64,000 nt of DNA, taken from the NCBI RefSeq assembly GCF_049994905.1, contig NZ_CP188258.1:2666001-2730000 (forward strand), read 5' to 3'. Shown here one piece after another: positions 60,224-64,000 of this stretch. The DNA is from Diaminobutyricibacter sp049994905 (GTDB taxonomy: Bacteria; Actinomycetota; Actinomycetes; Actinomycetales; Microbacteriaceae). Numbering within the stretch: position 1 is the first letter of the stretch; the number at the start of each line of letters is the position of its first letter. The position numbers were made by a program, and so were the translations under genes. Below the pieces are notes generated by a model. The model was given only the letters and a program-made list of their open reading frames with translations. It ran no database searches and was not told where the DNA came from.

Positions 60224-61246
60224 CTAGGCGGATGCCCTCCTCAGTAGCGCCAGCGCCCCGACAGCCGCTGATGCGGCGAGCGCTCCGATGGCCACGCCCG
60301 TACTCCGATGGTGCTGGGTGAGCCACCATTGCCGGCTGCGCGAGACCGACCGGTCGTCGAACCGGCCGTGCGTTCCGAAATCGGTGGACCTGTCGACAGG
60401 CTCCCACAGGTTCGCCGGCTGGTCGGCGGGGCGCGGCTCATCCGTCTGCTGCGACGCGTACCCGGTCTTGCCGAGGTAGCGGTCGAGTATCCCCGGTGCG
60501 ACAGCGTTGACGAGGAGCGTAAGGGCGGTGCTCGCTCCCACCCAGTACTCACGGCGCTCGGGATGCTGTGCCGCCCAGACGATCGCGCGCGCGGCGACCT
60601 CCGGCTGGTAGATCGGGGGCACGGGCTGCGCCTGGCGGGGAAGCCGCGACAGCACCCAGCTGAACTGCGGCGTGTTCAGCGCAGGCAGCTGAACCATCGT
60701 CGTCTGGATGGGGCTCTTGTCGTGCAGGAGTTCGCAGCGAAGCGACTCGTTGAACCCCTGGATCGCGTGCTTCGCACCGCAATACGCGGACTGGAGGGGG
60801 ATGCCGCGGTACGCGAGCGCGGAACCGACCTGCACGATGGTCCCGCTGTTGTGCTGGCGCATCCGCTTCAGAGCAGCCATCGTTCCGTAGACGAAGCCCA
60901 GGTAGGTGACCTCGGTGGCGCGCTTGAATTCCGCCGCGTCGATCTCGTGGAAGGGAGCGAACAGTGACGAGAACGCGACATTCACCCAGATGTCGATCGG
61001 GCCGAGCCGCGTTTCGATCTGCTCGGCGGCGCTCTCGACTGCGTCCGGGTCTGCGACGTCGAGGCTGAAGGCCGTGGCCGCTCCGCCGGCCTTCTCGATC
61101 TCGGCGACCGCACTCTCGAGACCGGCCGTTCCGCGCGCGACCAGTGCGACGCGCGCGCCCCGGCGTGCGAACTCGACCGCTGTCGCCCGGCCGACTCCCG
61201 CACTGGCGCCGGTGACCACGACGACCTTGTCCACTAGTTCACCCAC
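60224..61246 (-). CDS. SDR with C-terminal membrane helix
   Basis: 340-residue short-chain dehydrogenase. The cofactor motif is VVTGASAGVGRATA, the catalytic Ser is in VQVGSALAYRG, and Tyr-Lys lies in SAYCGAKHA. A proline-containing tail ends in a single hydrophobic segment (about residues 312-336), likely a membrane anchor. The GTG at 61246 has AAGGAGGA upstream. Type and length fit oxidoreductases on lipid or aldehyde substrates. It follows the small gene at 61286 in the same orientation. Confidence 0.85.
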   Translation of the reverse strand: MGELVDKVVVVTGASAGVGRATAVEFARRGARVALVARGTAGLESAVAEIEKAGGAATAFSLDVADPDAVESAAEQIETRLGPIDIWVNVAFSSLFAPFHEIDAAEFKRATEVTYLGFVYGTMAALKRMRQHNSGTIVQVGSALAYRGIPLQSAYCGAKHAIQGFNESLRCELLHDKSPIQTTMVQLPALNTPQFSWVLSRLPRQAQPVPPIYQPEVAARAIVWAAQHPERREYWVGASTALTLLVNAVAPGILDRYLGKTGYASQQTDEPRPADQPANLWEPVDRSTDFGTHGRFDDRSVSRSRQWWLTQHHRSTGVAIGALAASAAVGALALLRRASA

Positions 61247-61285
61247 GATGTCCTCCTTGTCGTGTCGAGGCCGCGAACAGTTCGT

Positions 61286-61630
61286 TCAGCTGTACGGCAG
61301 GTCGAAGTCTTCCTGCGGCACCGTCGACTGGTCGTCTGCCAGCGGACTTGCGGCGGCCGGAGCGAGCCGCCGGGTCGCGAGGGTGAATCGCCGCACGAGT
61401 TCGTCATCCTCGATCTCGTCCCCGATGCCGGGAGCATGCGTGGACACGAGCTGGCTGGCCGGCCCGATGAGCACCTGCGCGATGCCACGTTCACCATCGG
61501 TTTCGCGCACCGGGATCTCGACCGTTGCCGATGACGAGTTCCTGGCGAGCGCTGCGGCGTATTCGAGCAGCGCCGCCGCGATGACGTCCCCCGTCAGCAC
61601 GGATCCCCCTGCGTATTGCACTCGGTGCAT
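61286..61630 (-). CDS. Hypothetical 114-residue protein
   Basis: Unrecognised soluble protein, alpha/beta in pattern (VIAAALLEYAAALA, ATVEIPVRETDGERG, AQVLIGPASQLVS), with an acidic C-terminus. GGGAGGG lies five bases before the ATG at 61630. It sits between the enolase-superfamily gene and the SDR gene on the same strand and may belong to their transcript. Confidence 0.65.
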   Translation of the reverse strand: MHRVQYAGGSVLTGDVIAAALLEYAAALARNSSSATVEIPVRETDGERGIAQVLIGPASQLVSTHAPGIGDEIEDDELVRRFTLATRRLAPAAASPLADDQSTVPQEDFDLPYS

Positions 61631-61685
61631 GCGACCCTCCCGGTCTCGGTTCGTCCTCCGCACGGTAGTCCCGCACGGGGCGTGG

Positions 61686-62828
61686 TCAATCCCCTTGCGA
61701 ATTCGCACTCGCCCATGCCTCTGTCAGGTACTGATGCGCATCCTCACGTTTCAGTGTCATCCCGTGACCCGGCGCCGCGCGGTCGGGCACCAGTTCACCG
61801 TTGACGAGCGCTGGAAGCCCGTCGAAGAACACGTCTTCGATCAGGATGTGGTCGTGGAAGTACTCGGCGTTGACGACGTTCGGGAGCGCTGCATCCAGCG
61901 AGGCGTGGATGGCGGGAGCCGTGTGCGAACTGGCCGGAACGTGGGCGCCCGTCGCCTGGGCGGCCGCGAGCAGGAAGCCGGTCGGCCCTCCACACCGCGT
62001 CGCATCCGCCTGGATCACGTCGACGGCACCGGCGGCCAGCATCTCGTGGAAATACGACGGGGTGTACCCGTACTCGCCCGCCGCGATGCGCATGCCGGCC
62101 GGGGCGCGGTCCCGAAGCAGCCGCAACCCGCTGAGGTCGTCACTCGACACGGGTTCCTCGAACCAGGTGACGCCGAGGTCCGCGAACTGTTCGGCGAACC
62201 GCAGCGCCTGCTTGCGCTCGTAGGCGCCGTTGGCGTCGACGAAGAGTTCGACCGCATCCCCCACAGCCGCCCGGGCTGCAGCCACGCGGGCGAGGTCTGC
62301 CGCCGGGTCGGCGCCGACCTTGATCTTCACTGCTGTCAGTCCCTCTTCGGCCCATCCGTGCAGCTGCCCCTGCAGTTCGGCGAGGGTGTAGTTCGTGAAT
62401 CCCCCACTGCCGTAGGCCGTCACCGAAGGACGCGCACCCCCGAGGAGCTGCGTGAGCGAGATGCCCAGCATGCGGGCCTTCAGGTCGTTGACCGCGCAGT
62501 CGACGGCCGAGATCGCGCCCGCGCACACGCCGGGCCAGCCGAGGTTGCGGACCGCATCGGCCATCCGCCAGAAACTCTGCGTGGAGTCGAGCGGATCGGA
62601 GCCCAGAACGAGCGGCACGAGCACATCCCGCGCGACCGCGAACGCCGCCGGCGATGTGTAGGCGTACCCCAGCCCGGTGTGTGACCCGGCGGTCACCTGC
62701 ACGACGACGAGCGAGGTCTTGTCCCAGGTCAGCGTGCCATCCGATTCGGGTCGCTCCTCCCCCCGCGTTCGGGTCGGCACCGTGTATGCGCCCAGCTCGG
62801 CGGAGACGATCCGGGCTTCGGCGGGCAT
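61686..62828 (-). CDS. Mandelate-racemase/muconate-lactonizing enzyme family protein
   Basis: 380-residue enolase-superfamily enzyme. The catalytic KxK is in VKIKVG, and metal ligands appear in LFVDANG, WFEEPV and AAGEYG, with a His in SSHTAP. Such enzymes abstract a proton alpha to a carboxylate in sugar-acid or muconate breakdown. The ATG directly abuts the upstream TPP-enzyme stop (62829), so the genes are coupled. The acid substrate is not resolved. Confidence 0.85.
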   Translation of the reverse strand: MPAEARIVSAELGAYTVPTRTRGEERPESDGTLTWDKTSLVVVQVTAGSHTGLGYAYTSPAAFAVARDVLVPLVLGSDPLDSTQSFWRMADAVRNLGWPGVCAGAISAVDCAVNDLKARMLGISLTQLLGGARPSVTAYGSGGFTNYTLAELQGQLHGWAEEGLTAVKIKVGADPAADLARVAAARAAVGDAVELFVDANGAYERKQALRFAEQFADLGVTWFEEPVSSDDLSGLRLLRDRAPAGMRIAAGEYGYTPSYFHEMLAAGAVDVIQADATRCGGPTGFLLAAAQATGAHVPASSHTAPAIHASLDAALPNVVNAEYFHDHILIEDVFFDGLPALVNGELVPDRAAPGHGMTLKREDAHQYLTEAWASANSQGD

Positions 62829-64000
62829 CTATTCGTCCTTGTCGCTGCGCCCGAGGTGCAGGGTGTCTTTGACCCGCTCGACACCTTCGGTGAGCAGTGC
62901 CTGCGCGGAGTCGCGGATCGCACCTCGCGCATCCGGGTCGCCCTTGAACAGCGCCTTGGCGGTGTTGCGGGCGAATTCGGCCGTGATGTGCGGCGGCAGG
63001 GGTGGAACGTTCTTGCTGGTGTGCGCGTCGATGAGAGTGACGCCGGGGTTCGCGAAGGCGCGGTCCCAGGCGGCGGCGACCTGGTCGTCTTCGGTGACGC
63101 GGATGCCCGTGAAGCCGAGAAGCTCCGCCCACCCCGCGTAGTCGACCGACTCCACGTCCTGCGACGTCGCCCACACCGGATTGGCGTCTTCCGTGCGCAT
63201 CTCCCATGACACCTGGCTCAGGTCGTCGTTGTGCAGCACGAGGATGATCAGCTGGGGGTTCTCCCAGCGGCTCAGGTACTTCTTGACCGTGATCAGCTCG
63301 TTCATGCCAAGCATCTGGAAGGCCCCGTCACCGATGGTGCAGATCACCGGTCGCTCCGGATACGCGAACTTGGCGGCGACCGCGTACGGCATAGCGGCCA
63401 GCATCGTGGCCAGGCGTCCGGACAGGTCCCCCATCATGCCGCGGCGGAGGCGGATGTGGTGGCCGTACCAGTCGGCGGTGGTCCCGGCGTCGGCGGTGAC
63501 GATCGCCTGCGGTGGCAGCCGCTTGTTGAGCTCGTGGTACACGCGTCGTGGATTCACGCCGTCGTCGTATCCGACCTCGGCCTGCGCGTCCATCTCCCCT
63601 TCCCAGTCGACCATCTCGCTCGCGATGCCGTTCTGCCAGTCGAGGTCGGTCTTCTCGTCGAGCAGCGGGACCAGGGCGGCGAGTGTCGCTCCCACATCCC
63701 CCCACAGGTTCAGCTCGGTCGGGTACCGCAGACCCATCTGCTCGGGTTTGAGGTCGACCTGGATCGCGCGCGCCTGGCCTGTCGCGGGGAGGAACTGCCC
63801 GTACGGATAGTTCGTGCCGAGCAGCACCAGCGTGTCGCACTTCTTGATCTGGTGCAGGCTGGGCAGCGAGCCGAGCAGGCCCAGCTGCTGCGTGTGGTGA
63901 GGTACATCCGACGGAACGACCTGCTTGCCGCGCAGGGCCGTGATGATTCCGGCGCCGGCCTTGTGTGCGGCTTCGAGCACGAGATCGGTCGCCCCGTTCG
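62829..64000 (-). CDS. TPP-dependent enzyme (pyruvate oxidase/acetolactate synthase-like), 5' end outside window
   Basis: C-terminal part of a thiamine-diphosphate enzyme of the pyruvate oxidase/acetolactate synthase family. The TPP/Mg motif GDGAFQM with NDDLSQVSWE is present, as is the central FAD/nucleotide-like domain (VLLGTNYPYGQF). The frame is open to base 64000, so the N-terminal domain lies outside. The gene couples directly to the enolase-superfamily gene. The specific reaction cannot be assigned. Confidence 0.85.
   Translation of the reverse strand, partial: NGATDLVLEAAHKAGAGIITALRGKQVVPSDVPHHTQQLGLLGSLPSLHQIKKCDTLVLLGTNYPYGQFLPATGQARAIQVDLKPEQMGLRYPTELNLWGDVGATLAALVPLLDEKTDLDWQNGIASEMVDWEGEMDAQAEVGYDDGVNPRRVYHELNKRLPPQAIVTADAGTTADWYGHHIRLRRGMMGDLSGRLATMLAAMPYAVAAKFAYPERPVICTIGDGAFQMLGMNELITVKKYLSRWENPQLIILVLHNDDLSQVSWEMRTEDANPVWATSQDVESVDYAGWAELLGFTGIRVTEDDQVAAAWDRAFANPGVTLIDAHTSKNVPPLPPHITAEFARNTAKALFKGDPDARGAIRDSAQALLTEGVERVKDTLHLGRSDKDE

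Overview
The window is GC-rich, densely coded DNA with short intergenic gaps, many GTG starts and frequent GTGA/ATGA start-stop overlaps. Gene content is actinobacterial: ECF sigma factors with SnoaL-like tails, DHA2-type MFS exporters, lipoproteins, a PrsW relative and a family of secreted beta-helix proteins. An environmental actinobacterium, perhaps Microbacteriaceae-like, is my inference. No rRNA, tRNA, CRISPR array, transposase or phage module was recognised, and no gene-free stretch exceeds about 220 bases.

Layout. 1-2229 is the 3' part of a secreted galactose-oxidase-like enzyme. 2355-5456 is an unrecognised four-gene envelope cassette (coiled-coil protein, small coiled-coil protein, four-helix membrane protein, OmpA-like lipoprotein). 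5622-9036 is a MoxR-type ATPase/VWA pair. 9168-14759 holds a GNAT acetyltransferase, two MFS transporters, a 56-aa membrane protein and a DEAD-box helicase. 14914-16764 is a secreted beta-helix protein. 16824-21242 holds an ECF sigma factor divergent from an atypical SDR, a carboxymuconolactone-decarboxylase-like protein, a shikimate dehydrogenase and an HtrA protease. 21431-27683 holds a cardiolipin synthase, TlpA-like and thioredoxin proteins, and three alpha/beta hydrolases, one frameshifted. 27747-29518 is a set of small redox, zinc-ribbon, membrane and stress-type genes. 29597-33467 is an alpha-dioxygenase-like heme protein, an ECF41 sigma factor and its epimerase partner. 33485-36091 is a Pro/Thr-stalk membrane protein.

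36246-41498 holds glgX and two divergent MFS genes. 41502-45824 holds a LysR regulator, a PrsW gene broken by an amber codon, a polytopic membrane protein and an epoxide hydrolase. 45953-47863 is an S53 protease. 47950-51493 is an SDR and a polar amino-acid ABC importer. 51563-55037 is an overlapping trio (SAH-hydrolase-like, amidohydrolase, DUF985 cupin). 55188-58393 is a TetR gene divergent from an APC permease and nitrilase, with two dyads that look like its operators. 58609-64000 holds an O-methyltransferase, a Cys/Met-rich copper-storage-like protein, an SDR, an enolase-superfamily enzyme and a truncated TPP-dependent enzyme.

Regulation visible in the sequence. A 19-bp palindrome, ATCACCC-N5-GGGTGAT, recurs in four intergenic regions next to transporter, stress-type and CMD-like genes, at similar distances from -10-like hexamers. 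Several genes have a TANNNT hexamer 6-7 bases before the start codon and no Shine-Dalgarno, suggesting leaderless transcripts. The best candidates for undescribed biology are the 2355-5456 cassette, the palindrome-linked regulon, the SAH-hydrolase-like operon, and the heme dioxygenase homologue that lacks its distal histidine.
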